Counted from the first letter of the stretch, positions 43,361-52,829 are shown. The stretch is 64,000 nucleotides of DNA from Sunxiuqinia sp965230765 (GCA_965230765.1 CBDDLR010000001.1:992001-1056000); one strand, 5' to 3'. The notes: generated by a model not told the origin, from the letters alone. Program-made: numbers and translations.

Positions 43361-45688
43361 ATGCTAATGAGAACATTTTACACGCTTATTCTTTTTATCT
43401 TCAGTACATTAATCGTTAATGCACAATGGACTGATTATCTGTCTTATTCATCAGCAACTAAAGTTGTTGAAGCGGAAAACAAAATTTATTGCGTCACAAC
43501 AGGAGGGTTATTTTCATTCAATAAAAGTGATAATAGCATTGAAAAACTTACCAGTATAAATGGCCTTTCGGACGTTGGGGTTAGAACCATTGCCTATGGA
43601 GAAGAATCCGGAATATTGTTGATCGCCTATGAGAATAGCAATGTCGACCTCATAAATGTTGAGGAGCAAACCGTTTCAAACATTTCAGACATTAAGCGCA
43701 AACAGATATCAGGAGATAAAAGGATTTACAATGCTTTATTTGTTGGGCAAACAGCTTATCTCTCTTGTGGTTTCGGTATTGTAGCATTGAACCTTGACAA
43801 GAATGAAGTAATGGACACCTATTATATTGGTAAAAACGGTTCTTCAATAGTTGTTAATGATATGGTATTCAGCGGTCAACACCTATATGCTGCTACCGAA
43901 GAAGGTATTTACCATGCCGATATTAACGAGCCGAACCTACAGGATTTTTCAAATTGGTACCATGTTGATGATATTCCTAACCCCAACGGTACATTTAATC
44001 TAATCGAAATTTTCAATGGCGATATTATTGTAAACTACTATAGACCGGGATTCGACAATGATGACAAGCTTTATAGGTTTTATAGAAATAACTGGGAGCA
44101 TTATCTCCCGTCTGTGACATACGCTTTCGATCTTCAGGTTCAAGGAAATACATTGGTAATTGCCAGAATGGGGCAAGTAGACCTATTCAATGAAAATGGT
44201 GATCGGATTGAAAAAATTGACAAGTTAGAGTTCTCGGATTATTTATTGACAGACCTGCATGTTGAAAGTGCAGCCATTGATTCGGAAGGCAATCTTTGGG
44301 CTGCAGATTCCGAGCATGGTTTAATACAACGGTTCGGAGAAACAGCTCAACTTATACTCCCTCAAGGCCCCATCGACAATACTATTTTTTCCATTTTTAC
44401 AGCAAATGAAAATTTATGGATAGCATCTGGGGGGAGAAATGCTGCCTGGAATAATTTAAATAATGATGCACAATTCCAACGTTTTAGTGATGGTGGCTGG
44501 ACGGTTTTCAATAAGAATACACACCCTGAGATGGAAGGCTTCAAAGACATCGTTTGTGTTGCCGTAAATCCTAACGATCCAAACCATATTTTTGCTGGAT
44601 CATGGGGCGGTGGCGTTGTCGAATTTCAAGATGATCAATTTATTGAACGATACAATCAATTTAATAGCTCATTACAAACTTCTTTGCCAAACGATCCGAG
44701 TCCCAATTATGTACGTATTGGTGGGATGGATTTTGATTCGGAAGGAAATCTATGGATTACCAATTCGGGGGTTGGAAATCAGCTTTCAGTTTTTAGGGCA
44801 AGTGGTGAGTGGGAAGCCTTCAAATTTGAAGGTGTTTCTGAATCACAGTTTATTGGGCAAATTGTGATTACTGAAAACGATGACAAATGGATTGTCTTGC
44901 GAAAAAATGATTTGTATATAGTAAAAGGAGATGGATCAGAAGCTCGCCTATTAAGATCAACAGCCCGTTTTTCAAATGGTGTAGATGAAGTATTTACCCC
45001 ATTGAAAGATATTCGTTCCATCGCCATTGACAGGGAAGGGGAAATTTGGCTGGGTACTACAAAAGGTGTTGCAGTTTATCAAAACCCAGCAGACATCTGG
45101 GATCAAAACCCTTTTTATTCTGCACAGCCAGGCTTGGATTTAAACGATGGCATTTATCACCCACTTCTTGAAACTGAAACAGTCACTGCAATCGCTGTTG
45201 ACGGTGCAAACCAAAAATGGTTTGGGACAGAAAACTCAGGCGTTTTTCTGATTTCAGAAGATGGTGAAAAAGAAATGGAACACTTTACCGAAAACAATAG
45301 CCCTCTTTTATCAAATACCATTACAAGTCTGGCAATAAACCAAAAAACCGGTGAAGTTTTTATTGGGACAGATAAAGGGCTAATTTCTTATATGGGACTA
45401 GCTACTGAAGGGAATTCCAGTTATGCCGATGTATATGCTTACCCAAACCCGGTAAGGGAAAACTACGAAGGGGATATAATCATTACCGGGTTAAAGGAAG
45501 ACACAAACCTGAAAATCACCGATATAAGTGGAAACCTGGTTTATGAAACTGACTCTCAGGGTGGGCAAGCCTCTTGGAATGGCAAGAACCTTTACGGAAA
45601 CCGGGTTAGCACCGGTGTTTATCTGGTTATGGGGAACGACCGACTTGGAGAAGAAACCTTTGTAACCAAAATTCTTTTTATCCATTAA
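43361..45688 (+). CDS. porZ: Type IX secretion PorZ-like beta-propeller protein
   Basis: 775 aa. Signal peptide 'FYTLILFIFSTLIVNAQ', then 'WTDYLSYSSATKVVEAENKIYCVTTGGLF', the characteristic PorZ start. Two seven-bladed-type propeller regions follow ('NLWAADSEHGLIQRFGE', 'GEIWLGTTKGVAVYQ', 'QKWFGTENSGVFLI'). The C-terminal ~85 residues are a type A sorting domain ('YAYPNPV...STGVYLVMGN...FVTKILFI'). PorZ is part of the cell-surface attachment complex that links T9SS cargo to A-LPS. The rdgB-porZ-recO order supports the call. Confidence 0.85.
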   Translation: MLMRTFYTLILFIFSTLIVNAQWTDYLSYSSATKVVEAENKIYCVTTGGLFSFNKSDNSIEKLTSINGLSDVGVRTIAYGEESGILLIAYENSNVDLINVEEQTVSNISDIKRKQISGDKRIYNALFVGQTAYLSCGFGIVALNLDKNEVMDTYYIGKNGSSIVVNDMVFSGQHLYAATEEGIYHADINEPNLQDFSNWYHVDDIPNPNGTFNLIEIFNGDIIVNYYRPGFDNDDKLYRFYRNNWEHYLPSVTYAFDLQVQGNTLVIARMGQVDLFNENGDRIEKIDKLEFSDYLLTDLHVESAAIDSEGNLWAADSEHGLIQRFGETAQLILPQGPIDNTIFSIFTANENLWIASGGRNAAWNNLNNDAQFQRFSDGGWTVFNKNTHPEMEGFKDIVCVAVNPNDPNHIFAGSWGGGVVEFQDDQFIERYNQFNSSLQTSLPNDPSPNYVRIGGMDFDSEGNLWITNSGVGNQLSVFRASGEWEAFKFEGVSESQFIGQIVITENDDKWIVLRKNDLYIVKGDGSEARLLRSTARFSNGVDEVFTPLKDIRSIAIDREGEIWLGTTKGVAVYQNPADIWDQNPFYSAQPGLDLNDGIYHPLLETETVTAIAVDGANQKWFGTENSGVFLISEDGEKEMEHFTENNSPLLSNTITSLAINQKTGEVFIGTDKGLISYMGLATEGNSSYADVYAYPNPVRENYEGDIIITGLKEDTNLKITDISGNLVYETDSQGGQASWNGKNLYGNRVSTGVYLVMGNDRLGEETFVTKILFIH

Positions 45689-45701
45689 AAGCAGATAGTC
45701 T

Positions 45702-46427
45702 GTGCTCGAAAAAACCCGTGGTATTTTTTTACACCATTTCAATTATTCTGAAAACAGTATAATTGCCCGTGTGTACACCGAACAGTTTGGAAGGCAATCC
45801 TACATTGTTAATGGAACCAGAGGGAAAAAATCAAGTGCAAAGGTGAACCTGTTTCAACCGCTTTTTTTGTTGGATCTGGAGGTCTACCATAAGCCAGGAA
45901 GAGATTTGCAACGGCTAAAAGAAGCAAGGCTTTCCACGCCATTTGAAAACATTCCATACGACATAAAAAAAAGCTCCCAGGCCATCTTTCTTGCAGAAGT
46001 GCTTATGCGCTGCTTAAAAGAAGAAGAACCCAATGTGGAATTATTCAATTTCATTTACCACGCTGTTTGTTTGCTTGATACAAAAGTGGATGGTATTTCA
46101 AACTTTCACCTGCTTTTTCTTCTGAAACTATCACATTTTCTGGGGGTAGTACCCACATATTCTGAAGATGTAAGACTGGTTTATTTTGATCTTTTATCGT
46201 CTTCATTCAAAAGAAATGAACCGGTTCATCAACAATTTATGGATGTGGATACCACCAAAAATTTTAGAAAACTATTTCAAGCGGAAATGGCTGAGAGTGA
46301 GAAAATTGCCATAAATAGCAAACAACGAACCGTTTTACTCGTAAAATTGTTGGAGTATTACAAGATTCATCTGGACTTAAAAGAGGAAATAAAATCCTTG
46401 AGCGTGTTGAAAGAAGTAATGGAATAA
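45702..46427 (+). CDS. recO: DNA repair protein RecO
   Basis: 241 aa with a GTG start at 45702. RecF-pathway mediator that helps load RecA on SSB-coated DNA. The N-terminal OB-fold is 'RGIFLHHFNYSENSIIARVYTEQFGRQSYIVNGTRGKKSSAKVNLFQPLFLLDLEVY'. The C-terminal helical part is less conserved and lacks an obvious Cys4 zinc site. It lies 13 bp after porZ, in the same operon. Confidence 0.92.
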   Translation: MLEKTRGIFLHHFNYSENSIIARVYTEQFGRQSYIVNGTRGKKSSAKVNLFQPLFLLDLEVYHKPGRDLQRLKEARLSTPFENIPYDIKKSSQAIFLAEVLMRCLKEEEPNVELFNFIYHAVCLLDTKVDGISNFHLLFLLKLSHFLGVVPTYSEDVRLVYFDLLSSSFKRNEPVHQQFMDVDTTKNFRKLFQAEMAESEKIAINSKQRTVLLVKLLEYYKIHLDLKEEIKSLSVLKEVME

Positions 46428-46464
46428 GTTTTGTAACTTGAGTATTACTTATGAATTAGGGATC

Positions 46465-46487
46465 ACTGAAAACATTTTATTTTCAGT
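46465..46487. other. Hairpin in the leader of the aminotransferase gene
   Basis: Perfect 8-bp stem ACTGAAAA (46465-46472)/TTTTCAGT (46480-46487), 13 bases before the ATG at 46500. No T-run follows, so it may be a weak recO terminator or a leader structure. Confidence 0.4.
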
Positions 46488-46499
46488 ATAATTTAAACA

Positions 46500-47669
46500 A
46501 TGATACAATCGAAATTACCCAATACAAACCAAAGCGTATTTGCATCAACCCAGCAACTTATAAAAGAAACAGGTGCAATTGATTTCGCCATTGGCAAAAC
46601 CGACTTTCCTTGCCCAAAACCATTAATTGAGTTAGCATCAAAATATTTGGGTCAAGGATGCAACAATTACGGATCGTTGGAAGGCGAAATTAAACTGAGG
46701 GAAAGGATTGCAGAGCATGTTGCTTCAAAATATGGTTACAATTATCATCCGGAATCTGAAATCACGATTACTGCCGGGGTAATCCAGGCTGTTCATACTG
46801 CAATTAGTGCCATTATCAAGGAAGAAGATGAAGTGATTATCTTTGAGCCAGCCTTTGAATCTTACGCCCCTTCTATCATTTTAAACGGCGGGAAACCTGT
46901 TTACGTAAAATTAAAAGAGCCAACCTTTAGGATCGACTGGGACGAGCTAAGAAAAAGGATTAGTTCTAAAACCAGGATGATCCTGATTAATACACCACAC
47001 AACCCAACAGGCTCTGTTTTTTCTGAAGAAGATATGAAACAACTTGAACGCCTTACGAATGGCACAAATATCATTTTGTTGGGTGATGAATCTTTTGAAT
47101 CGATCATTTTTGACAACCAGGTACACCAAAGTTTGTGCCTATCCGAAAAATTGGTAAACAGAAGCTTTATCGTATCTTCTTTTGGCATTCCTTTGAATAT
47201 AAATGGGTGGAGTATTGCTCATTGTCTTGCTCCTGAATACTTAATGACAGAATTCAGGAAGATGCAACAATTCCAAATCTATAATGTTAATACCCCACTA
47301 CAGTTAGCCTTGGCCGATTACCTGGAAACCCCCATTCAGTATGAAGAAATCTCAGAGTTTTACCACGGCAAAAGAAAATACTTCACCAGGTTACTAGAAG
47401 ACAGCCTTTATGAATTCATTCCGGCAAGGGGCGGATATTTCCAATTATTGAACTATTCCAGAATTGTGGACGAAGCAGACACCCTCTTTGTAGAGCGTTT
47501 GGCAAAAGACTTTGGAATTGCGGTTTTACCCGTTTCCCCTTTTCACCATCAAAAAAACAAGTCTAAATCAAGATATATACGGGTTTGTTTTGCCAAAGAA
47601 AACGAAAACCTGGAACAAGCTGCTGAGCGCCTACTCCAGGTTCCATCAATGATTGTAGAAGATTTATAA
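46500..47669 (+). CDS. Fold-type I aminotransferase homolog lacking the PLP lysine
   Basis: 389 aa, closest in pattern to methionine/kynurenine aminotransferases of the YbdL type. Kept features are 'NTPHNPTG' (Asn168), the pyridine-binding Asp196 in 'LLGDESFE', 'YNVNTPLQLALADYLE' and the carboxylate-binding Arg in 'YIRVCFAKE'. The segment that should read SSFGKT...TGWKIGY reads 'SSFGIPLNINGWSIAH', so the Schiff-base lysine is Ile230 (ATT at 47187-47189). The usual DE.Y is also Phe199. It may be a pseudo-enzyme or a PLP-binding regulator. It is preceded by a hairpin and converges on the SPOR lipoprotein gene. Confidence 0.85.
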   Translation: MIQSKLPNTNQSVFASTQQLIKETGAIDFAIGKTDFPCPKPLIELASKYLGQGCNNYGSLEGEIKLRERIAEHVASKYGYNYHPESEITITAGVIQAVHTAISAIIKEEDEVIIFEPAFESYAPSIILNGGKPVYVKLKEPTFRIDWDELRKRISSKTRMILINTPHNPTGSVFSEEDMKQLERLTNGTNIILLGDESFESIIFDNQVHQSLCLSEKLVNRSFIVSSFGIPLNINGWSIAHCLAPEYLMTEFRKMQQFQIYNVNTPLQLALADYLETPIQYEEISEFYHGKRKYFTRLLEDSLYEFIPARGGYFQLLNYSRIVDEADTLFVERLAKDFGIAVLPVSPFHHQKNKSKSRYIRVCFAKENENLEQAAERLLQVPSMIVEDL

Positions 47670-47676
47670 ACTAAAA

Positions 47677-48180
47677 TTATTTCTTTATCAGCAACCAGGT
47701 ATCTGCATACTGAGGAAAATCTTTGCGGATTTGGTACACCCGTTGGCGAGCTTCCATTTCTTCGGTAAATGAGTTAACACAAACCCTGTAGTAACCGGTT
47801 TCACTATGCAAAACAAAAGGAATAAATCCCTGAGGGGTTAGCTCTTTTTTGTACTTGTTGGCATTTTCATTGCTGCTGAAACTTCCAATAATTACAAAGT
47901 AGGTGTTGTTCTCATTATCGGCTTTATCCTCTTGCTTGTCGAAGGTAAACTTTTCAGATTGCACCCGTACAGGTTTTTCTTTGGCTTCGGCTTTCTCATA
48001 CATCGTATCAGATGTTGGGTTCTCGCGAACCTCTGGCTTGTGTGGAACAGAAAATACTTTTGTTCGGGGTTCTTCGGCAACTACTACTTCATCATCAGAA
48101 TTTCTTTGAAGGTTTTCAAATACCTTACATCCGGAAAGGACAATTGAGACAATAAATCCTGCAAATAATATCTTTTTCAT
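47677..48180 (-). CDS. SPOR-domain lipoprotein
   Basis: 167 aa. Lipoprotein signal 'ILFAGFIVSIVLSGCKV' (Cys18). A charged, disordered linker (20-95) leads to a C-terminal SPOR domain (~95-165) 'NTYFVIIGSFSSNENANKYKKEL...GYYRVCVNSFTEEMEARQRVYQIR'. SPOR domains bind denuded peptidoglycan glycan strands, often at division sites. The gene stands alone. Confidence 0.9.
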   Translation of the reverse strand: MKKILFAGFIVSIVLSGCKVFENLQRNSDDEVVVAEEPRTKVFSVPHKPEVRENPTSDTMYEKAEAKEKPVRVQSEKFTFDKQEDKADNENNTYFVIIGSFSSNENANKYKKELTPQGFIPFVLHSETGYYRVCVNSFTEEMEARQRVYQIRKDFPQYADTWLLIKK

Positions 48181-48279
48181 ACTCTGCTTTTTAATTGTTT
48201 TCTAAAATCAAAAGTACAAAAAAGGGAGTCTTATATCTGATTAATACGGAACAGGTTATCAACGAAGGGTTGTTAAAAT

Positions 48280-48525
48280 CTACATATTCAATACTTTCCG
48301 CAGATGCCTTTGCCCTGCTTCGGTTTTGTAAAATTTACTTCTCCAAATCGCCTTTTTTTTGGTTTCAAAGCCTTCATGATAAAGAAGAATCCATGGCGAC
48401 ATGTCTTTCGTAAATTCAATTAATCCTTTGTTGTGTGCAATTTCCGCTTTTTTTGGATCTTCTGTAAACCCATAAAAAAACCGGTGATGCTCTTTATTAT
48501 AGATAACGTACGAGTAGAAATTCAT
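48280..48525 (-). CDS. GIY-YIG-like small protein with degenerate active site
   Basis: 81 aa. The overall pattern of the UvrC-type small GIY-YIG family is visible: 'FYSYVIYNKEHHRFFYGFTEDPKKAEIAHNKG', then 'PWILLYHEGFETKKKAIWRSKFYK'. The second signature is FYG, the catalytic Arg position four before His31 is Ala27, and the metal-binding Glu position is Ser63. It is unlikely to cleave DNA. The gene stands alone upstream of the polysaccharide locus, on the opposite strand. Confidence 0.78.
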   Translation of the reverse strand: MNFYSYVIYNKEHHRFFYGFTEDPKKAEIAHNKGLIEFTKDMSPWILLYHEGFETKKKAIWRSKFYKTEAGQRHLRKVLNM

Positions 48526-48637
48526 ACTGCAAAAATAGCTAAAATCAATCGTTTCCCGTTTATCGAAAAAAAAATACCAGTAATCGGGGCGAAATTACCA
48601 TTCGGCTAAAATTCCCAAATCGAGCTTCCTTTCACGC

Positions 48638-48645
48638 TAAGTTTG
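48638..48645 (+). promoter_or_regulatory. -7 promoter box candidate of the polysaccharide locus
   Basis: TAAGTTTG, full match to TAnnTTTG. Predicted leader of ~37 bases to the ATG at 48687. Confidence 0.5.
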
Positions 48646-48686
48646 AATCGAAAACATAAAAATTCAATCATTTAAATTTTAATAAA

Positions 48687-50045
48687 ATGGAAGCACTTAA
48701 ATTAAATCAACAAAAATTAGAAACGTTAAAGGTTTCATATAAAGCTGAAAACCTTTTCGTAGATTTATTGAAAAAGAACAGTAAAATTGCAGTTGTTGGA
48801 CTGGGCTATGTTGGCTTACCAATTGCACTTGAGTTTGCGTCAAAATTCTCCGTTTTGGGATTTGACATCCAAAAAAGCAAAATTAAAGACCTGAAGGATG
48901 GGGTTGATCCGAACAATGAAGTGAAACCAGAGGAATTTAAAAACAAGGAAATTCGATTTCTGAATGATTCTTCAATGCTTCAAGATGCAAAATTTTACAT
49001 CGTGGCCGTTCCAACCCCGGTTGACAAAATGAACGAACCCAATTTGACACCACTGAAAAAAGCAACTGAATCAGTAGCCAGGGTTTTGAAGAAGGGCGAC
49101 TTTGTAGTTTTTGAATCGACCGTTTATCCTGGTTGTACCGAAGAGGAATGTGTGCCAATTTTGGAACGTATTTCCGGATTAAAACTGAACGAAGACTTTA
49201 AGGTGGGTTATTCACCAGAGCGAATCAATCCGGGCGATAAGGTAAACACCTTAACAACCATTAAGAAAATTGTTTCGGGAAGTGATGAAGAAGCCCTTGA
49301 GATAATTGCCCAGGTTTATGGTTCAATTATTCAAGCTGGTATTCATAAAGCACCAACAATGAAAGTTGCCGAAGCAGCAAAAATCGTTGAGAACACACAG
49401 CGTGATGTAAACATTGCTTTGATGAACGAACTTTCAAACATCTTCTCAAAAATGAACATCAATACCCATGATGTTTTGGATGCTGCAGGAACAAAATGGA
49501 ATTTCCTGAGGTTCTTTCCCGGACTTGTTGGTGGCCACTGCATAGGAGTTGATCCTTACTACCTGATCCACAAATCAAAAGCAAAAGGATATGAACCACA
49601 AGTAATTTCTAAAAGCCGTGCTTTAAATGACAATATGCCTTTTGAGATTGCTAAAAAAATCGCTTTGAGATTATTGGAAATGGGTAAAAAATGGGATTTA
49701 ACCAATGTGCGTGTAAAAGGGATCACCTTTAAAGAAAATGTTTCTGATATACGTAATTCAAAGGTTGCTGATTTAGTAACACAACTGGAAAACTTCGGAA
49801 TGAAAGTATGTGTTGAAGACCCTTACGCCGATGCCAAAGAGGTTAACGATGAATACGGAATTACGCTGTGCGAACCGATCAAAGATGAAACCTATGATGT
49901 GGTAGTTTTTGCGGTAAACCACGAAGAATATGCCAATACAAAACCAGAAGAACTGGAGGCAATCATTAATGACAATGCCATTGTATTTGATATCCGTGGA
50001 AACATGCAGGCAATTGTTCGCGAAGCAAACTACATGAGCTTATAA
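48687..50045 (+). CDS. Nucleotide-sugar dehydrogenase (UDP-HexNAc/UDP-glucose type)
   Basis: 452 aa. Oxidises C6 of a nucleotide sugar to the uronic acid with two NAD+. Rossmann motif 'VVGLGYVGLPIALEF' (residues 36-50), 'VPTPVD', 'STVYPGCTEE' and 'GYSPERINPGD'. The catalytic Cys285 lies in 'GGHCIGVDPYY', and 'GITFKENVSDIRNSK' is in the C-terminal domain. The pattern is closest to WbpA/TviB-type UDP-N-acetylhexosamine dehydrogenases, although UDP-glucose cannot be ruled out. First gene of the locus; it should feed the glycosyltransferase at 51459. Confidence 0.92.
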   Translation: MEALKLNQQKLETLKVSYKAENLFVDLLKKNSKIAVVGLGYVGLPIALEFASKFSVLGFDIQKSKIKDLKDGVDPNNEVKPEEFKNKEIRFLNDSSMLQDAKFYIVAVPTPVDKMNEPNLTPLKKATESVARVLKKGDFVVFESTVYPGCTEEECVPILERISGLKLNEDFKVGYSPERINPGDKVNTLTTIKKIVSGSDEEALEIIAQVYGSIIQAGIHKAPTMKVAEAAKIVENTQRDVNIALMNELSNIFSKMNINTHDVLDAAGTKWNFLRFFPGLVGGHCIGVDPYYLIHKSKAKGYEPQVISKSRALNDNMPFEIAKKIALRLLEMGKKWDLTNVRVKGITFKENVSDIRNSKVADLVTQLENFGMKVCVEDPYADAKEVNDEYGITLCEPIKDETYDVVVFAVNHEEYANTKPEELEAIINDNAIVFDIRGNMQAIVREANYMSL

Positions 50046-50076
50046 ATTTGTTTTTGTTTAATCGTTTTAAGTTAAC

Positions 50077-51453
50077 GTGATGTTGAAATTAGTTAAAAAT
50101 CAAGCAGAAGGAAGAAAGGTTCAATATGCGAACCTTTCCATCCTGCTTGTTTCAGGAAAATCTGAACTGGAACAAGTGCAGCAGGAGCAACCAGACGCCA
50201 TCCTGATTGACGCAGTTCGCCCTGAAGCTGCCGATGAACTAATTGCCAGCATACGTTTGGATGATCAATTTCATCTTTACCTTAAACCTGTTTTCGCATT
50301 AAGCAGCCATCAAAACAACTTAAACAACCACATTCACCTGGATGGTTTTAGCAGCATTGAAAACCTATCTGAATTAGCTGTGAAAAGTATTCAGATCAAC
50401 GAAAAAGTACAACAAATAAAAAACCATTCCGAACCGAACGAATTTAAGCAACGACTTCAGATTCGTATGTTAAGATATATTTTTAGCCGTGGCGGGGAAT
50501 TGAAACCAAGTACAAACAGAATGTCAAAGATTGGCTATGACTATCCTTTCATTCAAAGCCATCTGCAGATGAGCCATGACAACCAACTGGTTGATTTTTT
50601 GGGGCGGGCTGAAAAAGATGGCCTGCTCCATTCAACCTTGGTCGATCATGTTCATAGTTGTCATTCGTGCGACAGCACTTACCTGCATTACAGGGAATGT
50701 TGCCCGGAATGCCACTCAATTGATATTCGTTCAGAAGACATTATCCATCATTTTGTTTGTGCCCATGTAGCGCCAGAATCTGATTTCAAAAAAGATGAAC
50801 ACCTGGAATGCCCAAAATGTGATAAAGAACTCCGGCATATTGGAATTGACTACGACAAACCATCGAGCATGTATTTTTGCAATCAATGTGGAAACAAATT
50901 TCAAAACCCGGTGATGGACGCTTTTTGTGTTGATTGCCACACCCACAGTAGACTGGATGAATTAATTTCGAGAAAGATTAACAGTTTTACCCTGAGTTCG
51001 ACTGGTGAGCGGATTGCCATTTGGGGACTGGAATCTGAAGTGTCCGAAAAGACCAAATCGTTTCCATCATTTTGCGACCAATCATTTTTCAACTTTTTGT
51101 TTGAAAGGGAGAAGAAAATATCCGGCCATTCCGATAAGTTCGTTGTGAAAATATCGATTGAAGCTTCAAAAATCCCGGCTTTTTCCTACGATCGTTTCAA
51201 TCAGCTGCAAAACGACATCAAACATATTATCCCCAACTACCTCGATGTTTCGGATGTTTTTTCATTGATTAACCAGGAATTTTATTTGCTGTATCCTGGA
51301 AATACCAAGGAAGATGAACTCATGAAGAAACTGGAAGACCTTCACTTCAACCTGATCAAACTGGTAAACCATAACCTGAATGCGAAGGAGGATGCTATTT
51401 CGGTTGTGTACAAAAAAATTGATTCATCGAGTAAGCTAACCGAGTTATTTTAA
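50077..51453 (+). CDS. TackOD1-type zinc protein with receiver-like and GGDEF-like domains
   Basis: 458 aa; the start is GTG at 50077 or ATG at 50080. Residues ~18-110 resemble a receiver fold ('ILLVSGK...DAILIDAVRPE') without the full acidic pocket. The middle (~190-300) is a multi-zinc-ribbon block: 'CHSCDS', 'CCPECHS', 'HHFVCAHVAPESDF', 'CPKCDKEL', 'CNQCGNKF', 'CVDCHTH'. I recognise this as the TackOD1 output domain. The C-terminal ~150 residues follow a GGDEF-like pattern, 'VFSLINQEFYLLYPGNTKEDEL', with INQEF in place of GGDEF, so no cyclase activity is expected. It is probably a regulatory partner of the glycosyltransferase that follows after 5 bp. Confidence 0.75.
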   Translation: MMLKLVKNQAEGRKVQYANLSILLVSGKSELEQVQQEQPDAILIDAVRPEAADELIASIRLDDQFHLYLKPVFALSSHQNNLNNHIHLDGFSSIENLSELAVKSIQINEKVQQIKNHSEPNEFKQRLQIRMLRYIFSRGGELKPSTNRMSKIGYDYPFIQSHLQMSHDNQLVDFLGRAEKDGLLHSTLVDHVHSCHSCDSTYLHYRECCPECHSIDIRSEDIIHHFVCAHVAPESDFKKDEHLECPKCDKELRHIGIDYDKPSSMYFCNQCGNKFQNPVMDAFCVDCHTHSRLDELISRKINSFTLSSTGERIAIWGLESEVSEKTKSFPSFCDQSFFNFLFEREKKISGHSDKFVVKISIEASKIPAFSYDRFNQLQNDIKHIIPNYLDVSDVFSLINQEFYLLYPGNTKEDELMKKLEDLHFNLIKLVNHNLNAKEDAISVVYKKIDSSSKLTELF

Positions 51454-51458
51454 CACCA

Positions 51459-52766
51459 ATGGAAAATCTATTGCCTGAATATATTCAATACTGGTCGATC
51501 GTTGGAATTGAAAAGTTCATCCGGGTGTTTTGGTATTTTGTGATTTTTGAATTCACCCGATACATCATCATCGACTACATCATTGCACTGAAGTTTTGGC
51601 TAACACGAAAAAAAAGGGCTTCGAGGGAACAACATGCCCGAGCACAACTTTTCGCTGAAAACCCATTGATTTCGATCATCATTCCCGGTAAAAATGAAGG
51701 GAAACATTTATACAAACTTACCAAGTCTCTTGCAGAACAAACCTATCAAAACTTTGAGCTGATTATTGTTGATGACGGCTCTGATGACGATACTCCGATT
51801 ATTGGGCGCAACCTGGAAAAATTGGGTTTGATTGACAAGTTTATCCGAAATGAAATGCGTGGGGGAAAAGCTTCTGCTGCCAACCTGGCCCTGCGTTTTA
51901 CCAACGGAAAGTACATTGTGCATTTGGATGCAGACTGCTCGTTTGACCGGGATGCCATTGAAAAAGTAGTCATTCCATTTTACATGAATGATAAAATAGG
52001 CGCAGTGGGTGGTAATGTAAAAGTTCGTAATTATGATGAAAGCCTTTGTGCCAAATTTCAGGCTATTGAATATTTAAAAACTGTTTCCGTGGGAAGGATT
52101 ATCACATCGCAGTTGGGTATTTACAAAATTGTAAGTGGGGCTTTTGGGGCTTTTAAACCCGAAATCCTCGATTCGATTGGCGGCTGGGACATTGGTCCCG
52201 GTCTTGACGGGGATATCACGGTTAAAATCCGAAAATCGGGCTATCAAATCTATTTTGAGCCCAAAGCCATCTGCCTGACAAACGCCCCGGCTAAATTCAA
52301 GGTTTTAACCAAGCAGCGACTAAGGTGGGATAAATCAATTATTCGCTTTCGGGTTAGAAAACACAAAGACGTCTATTTCCCCAATAAAAACTTCAACCTC
52401 TTAAACTTTCTGTCACTTTTTGAGAATGTATTCTACAATGTGGTACTCGACATATTCTGGATTATTTACCTGATTGATATCATCTTCTTTTACACCACAT
52501 CACTAAAATTCATTATTCCCATGAACATCACACTTTATGTAGTAATGAATTTTGTACAAATGTTTTCAACTTACTTGTTTTCAGAACGAAAAAAAGAGGA
52601 GCTCAAACTATGGAGCATTTTGCCACTAATGACCATCTATACAGGAATTTACCTGCGGTTAATACGAACAGTAGCCTACTACAAAGAATTCTTTTTTAAA
52701 CGTTCTTTTGAAGACCCCTGGAATCCGTATAAATCATCCATTCAAGCAAAACGACATGGATTATAA
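51459..52766 (+). CDS. Processive family 2 glycosyltransferase, membrane synthase
   Basis: 435 aa. N-terminal helices (~18-48), then a GT-A domain: 'ISIIIPGKNEG', 'VDDGSDD' (Asp105, Asp106), 'HLDADC' (DxD 157-159), 'GLDGDITVKI' (general-base region) and 'KQRLRW' (QxxRW, 286-290), the hallmark of processive synthases such as cellulose, hyaluronan and alginate types. Several C-terminal transmembrane helices (~320-420) form the expected export channel. The polymer is unknown; a uronic-acid-containing chain is likely given the dehydrogenase upstream. Confidence 0.9.
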   Translation: MENLLPEYIQYWSIVGIEKFIRVFWYFVIFEFTRYIIIDYIIALKFWLTRKKRASREQHARAQLFAENPLISIIIPGKNEGKHLYKLTKSLAEQTYQNFELIIVDDGSDDDTPIIGRNLEKLGLIDKFIRNEMRGGKASAANLALRFTNGKYIVHLDADCSFDRDAIEKVVIPFYMNDKIGAVGGNVKVRNYDESLCAKFQAIEYLKTVSVGRIITSQLGIYKIVSGAFGAFKPEILDSIGGWDIGPGLDGDITVKIRKSGYQIYFEPKAICLTNAPAKFKVLTKQRLRWDKSIIRFRVRKHKDVYFPNKNFNLLNFLSLFENVFYNVVLDIFWIIYLIDIIFFYTTSLKFIIPMNITLYVVMNFVQMFSTYLFSERKKEELKLWSILPLMTIYTGIYLRLIRTVAYYKEFFFKRSFEDPWNPYKSSIQAKRHGL

Positions 52767-52829
52767 TCCATTTTTAAAATAAAACGTTGTAACTTACATA
52801 ATCAAAACCTCATCAAAAAAAATACAAGT

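Noticed and set aside
48540..48600. LytTR binding sites upstream of the polysaccharide locus
   Set aside because: Two CGTTT phrases occur near 48558-48572 but the spacing and sequence do not match the usual paired direct repeat well enough.
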